Source of the DNA: UMGS1279 sp045540715
Lineage (GTDB): Bacteria; Bacillota; Clostridia; Oscillospirales; Acutalibacteraceae
Length of the DNA stretch: 64,000 bases
NCBI GenBank assembly: GCA_045540715.1
Contig: JAZQHT010000016.1
Location: forward strand, 1 to 64,000
Reading direction: 5' to 3'
Shown one piece after another: positions 24,071 to 32,667 of the stretch. Position numbers and translations under genes: made by a program. Positions within the stretch are counted from its first letter, which is position 1. Each line of letters opens with the position of its first letter. The notes under the pieces were generated by a model that saw only the letters and a program-made list of their open reading frames with translations, was not told the origin of the DNA and searched no databases.

Positions 24071-24934
24071 TTAATTCCACCTATTTTCGAGGGCAACGTG
24101 AGTTGAAAGTTGCCACTCGCTAGTTTCGGTAAATAACTTTATTAAGCTATCGGGCTGTTGGTTGCACAATAGTAAAATTAAAATAAACACAACTAAAACC
24201 GGCAATAAAAACATTAATGCTAAAAAGGGTAAACCATAATTTTTTCTTAAAAGTCTATCTATAAAACAGAAAAACTTTTTATTGGTTTGCAAGGGGGCTT
24301 TTTCTTTATATTCATTAGTCTTAATAATAATCATTTTAACCAATAATATTAAATAGTTAATTGGGAAAATAGCAGATATAAAACTTGTTGCAACCACTTG
24401 AATTATAAAAAGGATGCAAACAATACCGCCTAAGTATAAAACAGAAATGCTTAAAATTGTTGTAAGCATTGGAACTTTTTTAGCGCTTGTAAAGGATAAA
24501 AATATATAAGCGATTGCCACCATTATTATCACAACCAACAAAGTTGGAAGGTTGTCGTGATTAAGTGGCGGATGTTTATATAAGTCGTATAATTGCTCAT
24601 CATAAGAAGCTTTAAACATAACGGATTCTAAAACCTCTAAATAAGCAAGGGTATAAAAACCGCCCAAAGCTAGCGCGATAATCTCAATAATTCTTACGCC
24701 TTTACCCTTAATCTTTTTGTACATTATAAGAGAATAAATATTAAAAAGCGATAGTCCTAAAGGAATACCAAATATTATTAATGACAGTGGAAAACTCCAA
24801 TTCAACACACTAACGCTGAAAAAGGGTGGTGAAAATATAATTTCTATTGTCCAAAATATAAGCGTAAAACTTAAAACAAAAATTAAGGTTGTTAGAAATA
24901 TATGTCTATTCAAAAAACCTGTTATCTGTTTCAT
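24071..24934 (-). CDS. Polytopic membrane protein, unknown
   Basis: 287 residues with about six to seven hydrophobic segments (for example LTTLIFVLSFTLIFWTIEII near the start and a final one before the C-terminal TETSEWQLSTHV). No family recognised and no catalytic motif visible. The gene is exactly bracketed by 25-base direct repeats, suggesting it was inserted between the ROK and lipoprotein genes. Confidence 0.7.
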   Translation of the reverse strand: MKQITGFLNRHIFLTTLIFVLSFTLIFWTIEIIFSPPFFSVSVLNWSFPLSLIIFGIPLGLSLFNIYSLIMYKKIKGKGVRIIEIIALALGGFYTLAYLEVLESVMFKASYDEQLYDLYKHPPLNHDNLPTLLVVIIMVAIAYIFLSFTSAKKVPMLTTILSISVLYLGGIVCILFIIQVVATSFISAIFPINYLILLVKMIIIKTNEYKEKAPLQTNKKFFCFIDRLLRKNYGLPFLALMFLLPVLVVFILILLLCNQQPDSLIKLFTETSEWQLSTHVALENRWN

Positions 24935-24956
24935 AAACTACCTCTATTTTTTAAAT
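24932..24956 (-). repeat. 25-base direct repeat, copy 2
   Basis: Identical to 24045-24069. It contains the end of the ROK gene (codons F-K-K-stop), the ribosome site GAGGTAG and the ATG of the membrane protein gene. Confidence 0.8.
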
Positions 24957-26104
24957 TCTGTATTAAAGTTGTAAAAATTATTTAGTGCCGATAGGGCCGA
25001 AGCGGTGGCGGCATCGGTCATTTTAGAAATTGCCGTTGAAACGCTAAAACTGTGCGCCCTTGCGGTTATAGAATTTTCTTTAACGTAATCTTCTAAAAAG
25101 GCGGTTAGCATTTCGCCCTTATAAGAATATTCACCAAACAAAACAACGTTGTCAAGGTCGTACAAATTTGTAGCGGTAACAAGGGCGGTGCCAATATTTT
25201 CGGTTAAAAAGTCTAACACCTTTAGCGCCTTTTTGTCGCCAATCTCCCACTTATCTGCCAAAGAGTAAATATCTTTAACCTTAAAGCGTTTTTGAATTGC
25301 CGAAAAGGTTGTGTAAAGTTCTAAACAACCGCGGTTGCCGCAAGGACATTTTTCGCCCCGTTTTTCAACCGAAATGTGCCCAATTTCGCAAGGAAGACCG
25401 TGCGAACCGCGATAAACCTCGCCGTTTATAAGCAGAGCACTGCCCACACCTTCAGAAATTATAACAAAAAGTGTGTTGCCGCTTTTTGCGTTTTGATAAT
25501 GCTCATAAAGTGCCAAAGAAACCGAGTTATTTTCTAAAAACACAGGCAAATTAAACTGCTTTTTAAGTTCTTTAACAATAGCAAAATTATTAAACAAAGA
25601 AAATTTGGGCGGTTCTAAAATAATGCCCTTTTCGTAATTTAATGGACCCGGACTTGCAATACCAATGCCCACGCAATTTTCTAAATTAAGGCCGTTTTCT
25701 TTTAAAGAAGCAAGTAGTTTTTCTTTTATTTCTAAAATTGCTTCTTTATCGCTTTTAAATTCGTTAGGATTTAAATTAAAAGTAAAAATTGAATTACTTA
25801 GCAAATCAACTGCAGAAACGCTTATGTTTTTACGGTGCAAGTTTATACCAATTGCAAAGCCAAAGTTTTTATTAATTTTAAGTAAAATTGAACTGCGTCC
25901 TGCTCCCGATTCTTTTTTGCTAACCCCTGCTTCAAACAAAAGCCCTTCTTTAATCATCTCGTTAGTAAGAACAGTAACCGAAGATTTAGCAAGTAAAACG
26001 CGCCTTGAAAGCTCTGCACGAGAAAGGGCGCCAAAACGCAATTCTTCTAAAATTCTTTTGCGGTTGTTATTTTTAAGCTCGTAAACCGTAGCGGCATTTT
26101 CCAT
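24944..26104 (-). CDS. ROK-family transcriptional repressor
   Basis: 386 residues. The N-terminal winged helix (RAELSRRVLLAKSSVTVLTN) is followed by a ROK sugar-kinase-like domain with GIGIASPGP, the DNA-effector zinc motif CPCGNRGCLE (Cys-rich ROK signature), and no evident loss of domains. Members such as XylR and NagC bind a sugar and release operators. It is divergent from the glycyl radical/kinase cluster, which is its most likely target. AAAAGGAGGAAGG is a very strong ribosome site. Confidence 0.88.
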   Translation of the reverse strand: MENAATVYELKNNNRKRILEELRFGALSRAELSRRVLLAKSSVTVLTNEMIKEGLLFEAGVSKKESGAGRSSILLKINKNFGFAIGINLHRKNISVSAVDLLSNSIFTFNLNPNEFKSDKEAILEIKEKLLASLKENGLNLENCVGIGIASPGPLNYEKGIILEPPKFSLFNNFAIVKELKKQFNLPVFLENNSVSLALYEHYQNAKSGNTLFVIISEGVGSALLINGEVYRGSHGLPCEIGHISVEKRGEKCPCGNRGCLELYTTFSAIQKRFKVKDIYSLADKWEIGDKKALKVLDFLTENIGTALVTATNLYDLDNVVLFGEYSYKGEMLTAFLEDYVKENSITARAHSFSVSTAISKMTDAATASALSALNNFYNFNTEFKK

Positions 26105-26138
26105 AACCCTTCCTCCTTTTAATTTTTATTACCCTTTA

Positions 26139-26167
26139 AGCATAACATTTTTTAAAAAAACTGTCAA
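26139..26167 (-). promoter_or_regulatory. ROK gene promoter (minus strand)
   Basis: Reading the minus strand: TTGACA (26162-26167), 17-base spacer, TATGCT (26139-26144). Confidence 0.65.
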
Positions 26168-26185
26168 TAAAATGATAAAAAACTC

Positions 26186-26214
26186 TTGCATATAGATATA
26201 AAATGTTGCATAAT
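26186..26214 (+). promoter_or_regulatory. Promoter of the glycyl radical enzyme cluster
   Basis: TTGCAT (26186-26191), 17 bases, CATAAT (26209-26214). TTGCATA appears twice, 20 bases apart, overlapping both hexamers, and could be the operator for the divergent ROK repressor. Confidence 0.55.
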
Positions 26215-26278
26215 ATACTTGATAATTAGTTTAAGGCTTGAACTAATGTGATTTTGTCTTAAAAAGGTGGTGGTAAGT

Positions 26279-27010
26279 TTGGCAGAACTGCATATTTTTC
26301 AAAAGGGTTTTAACTTTTCGCAAGATGGCCCGGGGAACCGCTTAGTGTATCACCTAAAAGGGTGCAATTTAAAATGCCCTTGGTGCTCTAATCCTGAAGG
26401 GATGAATAAAAATAACGCGGTAGGCTTTAGCATAGAGGTAAATGCGCTTTTAGAAGAGATATTAAGAAGTTCGCCCATGTTTTTTGAAGGGGGCGGCGTT
26501 ACCTTTACTGGTGGCGAGTGCAGTTTGCAATTTAACTCTTTGAAAGAAATTTTAACCTTACTTAAAGAAAAGGGCATTAACACCGCTATTGAAACAAACG
26601 GCACCCATAAAAACCTTGCCGAGCTTTACCCGTTAATTGATTTTTTAATTATGGATATAAAACATATTGAAAAAGAAACCCTTAAAAACATAACGGGAGC
26701 CGACCTTGATATAATAAAACAAAATATTAGGTTTGCAAAAGAGCAAAACAAGGCTTTAGCTTTAAGAATTCCATTAATAAACGGTTTTAACGCAGATGAA
26801 AAAACGGTAGAAAAGTTTATAGAGTTTTTTAAAGCAATTAATTATGGTAATTTAACGGTTGAACTACTTAAATACCACGAATATGGCAAAGACAAGTGGG
26901 AACAAAACGGCTTGGAATATAAATTTAAAGACGGCTTTGTTACCGATGAATTTAGAAATAATTTTGAAAACAAACTTAAACAAAACGGCATAAACGTTGT
27001 AAGAACATAA
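26279..27010 (+). CDS. Glycyl radical enzyme activase (radical SAM)
   Basis: Radical SAM protein that abstracts H from the glycine of its partner enzyme. The cluster motif is C29-x3-C33-x2-C36 in KGCNLKCPWCSNPEG; FTGGECSLQ and DIKH are activase motifs. The TTG at 26279 follows AAAAAGGTGG with 8 bases between, so it is preferred over the GTG at 26267. CSNPE is typical of dehydratase-type activases, but at 243 residues the protein lacks the ferredoxin-like insert those carry. Next gene 14 bases on is its partner. Confidence 0.9.
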   Translation: MAELHIFQKGFNFSQDGPGNRLVYHLKGCNLKCPWCSNPEGMNKNNAVGFSIEVNALLEEILRSSPMFFEGGGVTFTGGECSLQFNSLKEILTLLKEKGINTAIETNGTHKNLAELYPLIDFLIMDIKHIEKETLKNITGADLDIIKQNIRFAKEQNKALALRIPLINGFNADEKTVEKFIEFFKAINYGNLTVELLKYHEYGKDKWEQNGLEYKFKDGFVTDEFRNNFENKLKQNGINVVRT

Positions 27011-27024
27011 AAGGAGAGAAAATT

Positions 27025-29391
27025 ATGTATAACCTATTTAATGCAGAAAAAGTAACAAGTATGGCAAAAGATTTATTTATTGAAGAACGCGCCAAAAAAC
27101 GTGTTGACGGCTGGTTTATAGCCCGCGAAATCGTCTGCGATATGCAAGACGAAGTAAAGGGGCTTTCTAAAGAAATGAAGGCCGCAAAAGAGCTTGAAGC
27201 AATTATTGAAAAGCTACCCCTTACAATTTCTGATAACGCCGTTTTTGCAGGTAGCCAAAGCGATGCCTTTGCAAGAAGTTATGCACTAATTAACCCTTCT
27301 TTTAGGGTTGAAACCTTTAGCGGTTATTGTGATCCAACCGCAGTTTACGGCGATATTGAGCCAAACGAAGAATTTACAAAAGAAAGAATTGAACGCGTTC
27401 GTGAATTTTCTAAAAACACCGAATACGTTAAAAAACTAACCGAAGTTTATGATAAACACGAAAACTTTACAGAAGAAGTTGCGTTTTTTATTGAGCAGGT
27501 AACAGGACATATCATCCCCGATTTTAGACCTGCTTTAAAATATGGTGTTGACGCAATTTTAGAAGAACTTAATAAAAACTTAGAAGCAGAAACCGATGAA
27601 GTTAAAAAAGAAAACTTTAAAGCATTTATCGTTGCATTAAATTCTGCAAAAACTTTAGCAAACCGCTATGCAGATATTGCCGCAGAAAAGGCAAAAACTG
27701 CAAACGCTACACGCGCAAAAGAACTTTTACATTTAGAAAAAACCTTAAGAAAGGTTCCTGCAAAACCATCTGAAAGCTTATTTGAAGCAATTCAATGCTT
27801 TATGCTACTATGGGAAATTATGTGCTTAGAACAAGCACCAAACCCATTTGCATTTTCTGTTGGTAATGCCGATAGAATTTTTGAGCCATATAGAGCAATG
27901 GATAATATGAGCCGCGAAGATGCCGCAAGTTTACTAAAACATTTCTTGGTTTTCTTTAACGTTGGAGATAGAAGCTGGGCAATTAGCCAAAACCTAATAG
28001 TTTCGGGTAAAGACGAAAATGGCAACGACCTTACAAACGATACTTCTTATGCACTTATGGACGCATATTTAGATATGAACTTACCACAACCTATTTTATC
28101 GGTTAAATTACATAAAAACACACCCGATAAGGTTTACGAAGAAATGGGTAAATTCTTCTTTAGCCCGGGCGTACTTACACCATCGTTATTTAACGACGAT
28201 TCTGTTTTTGAAATATTAAAACGCAGAAACGTAAAAACCGAAGATTTAGCCGATTATTCTGTTGCAGGTTGCCAAGAACCACTTATTATGGGTAAAGATA
28301 ACGGCAACACCACAAACAGTTGGCTTAATATGCCCAAAATTTTAGAGCTTTGCTTAAACGGCGGTAAATCTATGATTACCGGCAAAGAAATTAAAGCGGT
28401 TGAAGAAAAAGATGCACTAACTACTTTAAAAAATATTCGCGAAATTTTCTATAAAGAACTAAGCGAACAGGTTGACATTATGTGCGAAGCCGCAAACGGT
28501 GCTTCACGCGCAATTGCAGAATTACCCGTTCCCTTTTTAAGCTGCTTTATGGGTGGTAAAACAAGCGGTTACGATATGCGCGACACCGAAAATCAAGGTA
28601 CAGAATATAACGGAAGCGGCTGCTTAATTCACGGTCTTTCTGTTATGGCAGACTCTTTCGTTGCAATTGATAAACTTCTTGCCGAAAGACCAGAAGACGC
28701 CCAAAACCTAATAAATGCACTTAAAGCAAACTTTGAGGGCTACGAAGAATTACACGCATTTTTAAAGGCCGCACCAAAGTTTGGTAATAATATAGAAGTT
28801 GTAGATAAAGAAGCCGCAGAAATTGCAAACAAGGTTTCAGATTTAGTTGCTTCTCATAAAAACTATTTAGGCAACCCCTTTAGAGCCGACTGGGCTTCCC
28901 CCACAACCCACTTAACTTACGGTTATTGGGTAGGCGCTACACCTGACGGTCGTGTTGCACGCGAACAATTAAACTACGGTGTTGACCCACTTTACGGCGA
29001 AGCAAGTGAAGGTATGGGCTTTAGAATGTTATCTAATATGGCACTACCTTTTGAAAAAATGGGTGGCGGCTATGCAAGCCACTTGGGTATTGACCCCAAA
29101 TTCTTTACTGCAAGCACCAAAGAAGGCAAGGGTTTAGATTTCTCTAAACGCGTTATTAAACCTTTATTCTTTAATGAGGCAATTAAAGACAGAGTATCGC
29201 CTTTCTATTTATACGTTAACGTTACAACACCCGATACTTTACGCAAAGTGCTTGCTGATCCTAAAAAATATGCACCAAGCGGTGTTTATATTATGAGAAT
29301 TCACGGCACCTTTGTTAACTTCTTGGATTTATCTCCTGCAATTCAACAAGATATTATTAAAAGATTAGACTTAAATTCAACAGGGATGTAG
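27025..29391 (+). CDS. Glycyl radical enzyme of unassigned reaction
   Basis: 788 residues of the PFL/dehydratase superfamily. The thiyl cysteine is C416 in VAGCQEP; a Glu two residues on (C-x-E) is the dehydratase/eliminase pattern, whereas pyruvate formate-lyase has Cys-Cys. The radical loop near the C-terminus is RIHG761T, not the usual RVxGY, followed by a normal LDLSPAIQQDII. Naming it formate acetyltransferase would be wrong. Operon partners (sugar kinase, phosphomannose isomerase) suggest a sugar or polyol substrate. AAAGGAGAG ribosome site. Confidence 0.88.
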   Translation: MYNLFNAEKVTSMAKDLFIEERAKKRVDGWFIAREIVCDMQDEVKGLSKEMKAAKELEAIIEKLPLTISDNAVFAGSQSDAFARSYALINPSFRVETFSGYCDPTAVYGDIEPNEEFTKERIERVREFSKNTEYVKKLTEVYDKHENFTEEVAFFIEQVTGHIIPDFRPALKYGVDAILEELNKNLEAETDEVKKENFKAFIVALNSAKTLANRYADIAAEKAKTANATRAKELLHLEKTLRKVPAKPSESLFEAIQCFMLLWEIMCLEQAPNPFAFSVGNADRIFEPYRAMDNMSREDAASLLKHFLVFFNVGDRSWAISQNLIVSGKDENGNDLTNDTSYALMDAYLDMNLPQPILSVKLHKNTPDKVYEEMGKFFFSPGVLTPSLFNDDSVFEILKRRNVKTEDLADYSVAGCQEPLIMGKDNGNTTNSWLNMPKILELCLNGGKSMITGKEIKAVEEKDALTTLKNIREIFYKELSEQVDIMCEAANGASRAIAELPVPFLSCFMGGKTSGYDMRDTENQGTEYNGSGCLIHGLSVMADSFVAIDKLLAERPEDAQNLINALKANFEGYEELHAFLKAAPKFGNNIEVVDKEAAEIANKVSDLVASHKNYLGNPFRADWASPTTHLTYGYWVGATPDGRVAREQLNYGVDPLYGEASEGMGFRMLSNMALPFEKMGGGYASHLGIDPKFFTASTKEGKGLDFSKRVIKPLFFNEAIKDRVSPFYLYVNVTTPDTLRKVLADPKKYAPSGVYIMRIHGTFVNFLDLSPAIQQDIIKRLDLNSTGM

Positions 29392-29399
29392 GTAAAATT

Positions 29400-30764
29400 A
29401 TGTTAGCTATTGGTTTAGACGTTGGAACAACCTCGGTTTGCGGTATTGCCCACGATATTAAAACTGGCGAAATTGTAAAAAGCATTACAAAAGCAAACAG
29501 CGGTTTTATTAAAACAAACAACTCTTGGGAGAAAATACAAGACCCCAAAAGTTTAATTGCTTTACTTTTAGAAATTTATAACGAGCTTAAAAAAGAAGGC
29601 GAAATTGTATCGGTTGGCTTAACCGGTCAAATGCACGGCATCGTTTATTTAAGCAAAGACGGTGAAATTTTAAGTGAATTAAAAATTTGGCAGGACGGTC
29701 GCGGTAATTTAGAGTATAAAGACGGCCTTACTTATGCCGAATATATGAGCAAACAAACCGGCTATCCACTTGCCACAGGTTATGGCGCAGTTACATATTT
29801 TTATGATATGGTAAACGGGCTAGTACCTAAAAACGCCGCAACCTTTTGCACAATTCACGACCTTGCCGCAATGACCTTAGCAAATGAAAAAGCACCCCTT
29901 CTTCACCCATCCGATGCCGCATCTTTAGGTCTATTTGACATTAAAAATAACTGCTTTGATAAAGCGGCAATTGAAAAGCTAGGACTTAATTACGATATGT
30001 TCCCTGCTGTTTGCAGCGGCTTTGCGCTAATTGGCAAAACAGAAGATAATATTCCGGTGTCTGTTGCTGTTGGCGATAATCAGGCAAGTTTTATAGGTTC
30101 TGTTTCTAATATGCAAGAAAGCCTACTTGTAAACGTAGGTACGGGCAGTCAAATTTCGGTGCTTGTAAATCAAGTGCCAAACACTTTAGAACTTGATTGC
30201 CGTCCGTTATTAGACAATAGCTATATTTTAGCAGGGTCTTCCCTTTGTGGTGGCCGTAGTTACGCCATTTTAGAAAGCTTTTTAAAAGAAGTTGCATCAA
30301 TTGTAACCGGTCAAGAAATAAAATCGGCTTATCCTGCAATGGATAAATTAATGGAAAATTATGAAGATATAAATAATCCCTTAACCGTTAAAACGCAGTT
30401 TTCGGGTACACGCAAAAACCCAAATATTCGTGGCGAAATTTTGGGTATTGGCATTGATAATTTCAATATGGCGGCCTTGTGCGACGGCTTTATGCGTGGT
30501 ATGGCACACGAACTTGAAGATATGTTCTCAGAAATGAAGCCATATTTACAAAACGAGCGCAAAATTATGGTGGGCTCGGGTAACGGCGTTAGAAATAACG
30601 CACCACTTAAAAGGCGCTTCGAAGAAATTTTTGAACTTACTATGGTTGTTCCAAAGCATAAAGAAGAAGCGGCCTTTGGCGGCTCGCTATATGCACTTAC
30701 TGCGGCCGGTGTTTTTGAAAATATTGATGCCGCACAACAACTAATAAAATATATAGGTGAATAA
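29400..30764 (+). CDS. FGGY-family carbohydrate kinase
   Basis: 454 residues. ASKHA motifs: N-terminal phosphate loop GLDVGTTSVCG, GLTGQMHGI, catalytic aspartate in VAVGDNQASF, phosphate loop VNVGTGSQ, and GSGNGVRNN adenosine part. The GQMHG and overall layout recall sedoheptulokinase and xylulokinase. It phosphorylates a ketose or polyol; the substrate may be linked to the glycyl radical enzyme nine bases upstream. Confidence 0.88.
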   Translation: MLAIGLDVGTTSVCGIAHDIKTGEIVKSITKANSGFIKTNNSWEKIQDPKSLIALLLEIYNELKKEGEIVSVGLTGQMHGIVYLSKDGEILSELKIWQDGRGNLEYKDGLTYAEYMSKQTGYPLATGYGAVTYFYDMVNGLVPKNAATFCTIHDLAAMTLANEKAPLLHPSDAASLGLFDIKNNCFDKAAIEKLGLNYDMFPAVCSGFALIGKTEDNIPVSVAVGDNQASFIGSVSNMQESLLVNVGTGSQISVLVNQVPNTLELDCRPLLDNSYILAGSSLCGGRSYAILESFLKEVASIVTGQEIKSAYPAMDKLMENYEDINNPLTVKTQFSGTRKNPNIRGEILGIGIDNFNMAALCDGFMRGMAHELEDMFSEMKPYLQNERKIMVGSGNGVRNNAPLKRRFEEIFELTMVVPKHKEEAAFGGSLYALTAAGVFENIDAAQQLIKYIGE

Positions 30765-30765
30765 T

Positions 30766-31812
30766 ATGTACGAAGAAATTTTAAAAGGACCAATTTTCTT
30801 TAACAAAAACCGTGTTGAAAGAATTTATACAGGCGGCGCACTTTTTGCAGACTTCTTTTCGGATGATTCAACCGATGGTTATTTTCCTGAAGAGTGGGTT
30901 GTATCTACCGTTGCGGCCCTTAATAAAAATATGCGTACCCCTAAAGACGGTGTTTCGGTGCTTTATGGCACAGATATTTATTTAGACGATTTTATTGCCG
31001 AAAATAAAGAAGCAGTTTTAGGGGATAGAAAAGAATTTGGCGTTTTAACAAAGGTGCTTGATAGCGCAATTCGTTTGCCGGTTCAAGCCCACCCCGACAA
31101 AGCCTTTTCAAGAAAACACTTTAATTCAGATTACGGCAAGGCAGAAAGTTGGATTGTGCTTGGCACAAGACCGGGCGCTTCGCTTTTCTTTGGCTTTAAA
31201 GATAAAATTTCTAAAGAAGATTTTAGTAAAGCAGTTGAAGAATCAAAAAACAATAAAGACGTTATGGAGCCATTACTTAATAAAGTGCCTGTAAAAGCTG
31301 GCGACGTATTTTTTGTTCCTGCAAAAATGATGCACGCGATTGGTGTTGGCTGTTTAATTTTAGAAATTCAAGAGCCATCAGATTTTACAATTCAACCCGA
31401 ATATTTTTGTGGTGAATATGAGCTAAGCCATAAAGAAATGTATATCGGTTTAGATAAAGATACCGCCCTAGACGTTTTTGATTATAACGTTTATGGCGAA
31501 ACGGCTGTTAATATGGGCAGAAAAATTCCAAAAACCGTTTACGAAAAAAATGGCGTTAAAAAAGAAGCGCTAATTACTTATGAAGACACCCCTTGCTTTG
31601 CAGTAACGCGCTACGTTTTATCAGGCGGAGAATTAACGTTAGAATATAAACCTTGCGTTTACGTTATAACTGAAGGCAGCGGCGAAATTACTTATGACAA
31701 TAAAACCGTTTCTGTTAAAAAAGGCGATTATTTCTTACTTCCTTATTCTGCTTTAGAAACAAAAATAACAGGCACCCTAACAGTTGTTGCATGTTTGCCC
31801 CCTCAAAAATAG
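30766..31812 (+). CDS. manA: Type I mannose-6-phosphate isomerase-like protein
   Basis: 348 residues. Zinc ligands of type I PMI are in place: Q107 and H109 in PVQAHPD, E127 in ESWIVLG, and a His in AKMMHAIG. The C-terminal cupin half is present. Interconverts mannose-6-P and fructose-6-P in known members; here it may isomerise the kinase's product. ATG at 30766, after GGTG; a GTG in frame at 30757 overlaps the kinase. Confidence 0.87.
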   Translation: MYEEILKGPIFFNKNRVERIYTGGALFADFFSDDSTDGYFPEEWVVSTVAALNKNMRTPKDGVSVLYGTDIYLDDFIAENKEAVLGDRKEFGVLTKVLDSAIRLPVQAHPDKAFSRKHFNSDYGKAESWIVLGTRPGASLFFGFKDKISKEDFSKAVEESKNNKDVMEPLLNKVPVKAGDVFFVPAKMMHAIGVGCLILEIQEPSDFTIQPEYFCGEYELSHKEMYIGLDKDTALDVFDYNVYGETAVNMGRKIPKTVYEKNGVKKEALITYEDTPCFAVTRYVLSGGELTLEYKPCVYVITEGSGEITYDNKTVSVKKGDYFLLPYSALETKITGTLTVVACLPPQK

Positions 31813-31821
31813 CAAATTAAA

Positions 31822-31855
31822 AAAGCCGTGATGCTAAACTGCATCGCGGCTTTGT
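31822..31855 (+). terminator. Terminator of glycyl radical cluster
   Basis: AAAGCCGTGATGC / GCATCGCGGCTTT with one wobble pair, 6-base loop, followed by TTGTTGTTT. It separates the cluster from convergent genes. Confidence 0.85.
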
Positions 31856-31881
31856 TGTTTATAATATTTTTTATTAAAAAG

Positions 31882-32667
31882 TTAATTTTGTTTTAAATCT
31901 TTTAAAAACTCATTTACGTTTTTATATACATAGGTTGGTTTTTTGTCGCTTTCTTCAAGGTCCTTTAAAGTTCCTTCACCAGAAAGCACAAAAACGCTGG
32001 TTATTCCGGCATTTACCCCACAAGCAATATCAGTATAAAGTCTATCGCCAATAATTACTGTTTCGTCTTTTTCAAACCCCGCTTTTTGCATAGCTAAATA
32101 TGCCATTTCCGGCTGCGGCTTTCCAATAAAAACGGGACGCTTTTTGGTTGCGTTATAAAGCATTTCTGCAACCGAACCGCAATCGGGTACGTAGCCGTAC
32201 CAAGTAGGGCAAACCCAATCGGGATTTGTTGCAACGTAAGCGATATCTTGTTTTAACAAAATACAAGAATCTTCTAATTTTTGAAAGGTTAGTTCTTGGT
32301 CGTTTGCCATACATAAGCAATCAATGCCGTCTTCGCGCTTATCGGTAATATTTAAGCCCTCTTTTTTAAGTTGCGCTTTAAAAGATTCGGTGCCAAAGGC
32401 GTAAATCTTTTTATACCCTTTGTTTTTTAAGTATAAAACAGTGGCGTCGGTAGAGGTCATAAAGTCTTCTTTTTTTGCAGGAATACCCAATTTTTCAAGT
32501 TTTTGTAAATAGGTATCAATTCCTTTAGAAGAATTGTTTGTTAAAAACATATAGCGTCCGCCAATATCTTTAATATATTGCAAAAATTCTAACACACCGC
32601 AGAATAAATTATCTTCTAAATAAAGTGTGCCGTCCATATCTAATAAAAATAGCTTAAGCTTGTTCAT
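31882..32667 (-). CDS. HAD-IIA (NagD-like) phosphatase
   Basis: 261 residues. HAD motif I is LLDMDGT, motif II TNNSS, and the C-terminal part GKPQPEM with VIIGDRLYTDI supplies motifs III and IV; the HAD-IIA cap fits the length. Dephosphorylates small sugar or glycerol phosphates. Its start overlaps the glycerol-1-phosphate dehydrogenase gene by 14 bases, hinting at a shared pathway. Confidence 0.88.
   Translation of the reverse strand: MNKLKLFLLDMDGTLYLEDNLFCGVLEFLQYIKDIGGRYMFLTNNSSKGIDTYLQKLEKLGIPAKKEDFMTSTDATVLYLKNKGYKKIYAFGTESFKAQLKKEGLNITDKREDGIDCLCMANDQELTFQKLEDSCILLKQDIAYVATNPDWVCPTWYGYVPDCGSVAEMLYNATKKRPVFIGKPQPEMAYLAMQKAGFEKDETVIIGDRLYTDIACGVNAGITSVFVLSGEGTLKDLEESDKKPTYVYKNVNEFLKDLKQN

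Noticed and set aside
27025..29391. Annotation as pyruvate formate-lyase
   Set aside because: The active site is Cys-x-Glu, not Cys-Cys, and the radical loop is not RVSGY.
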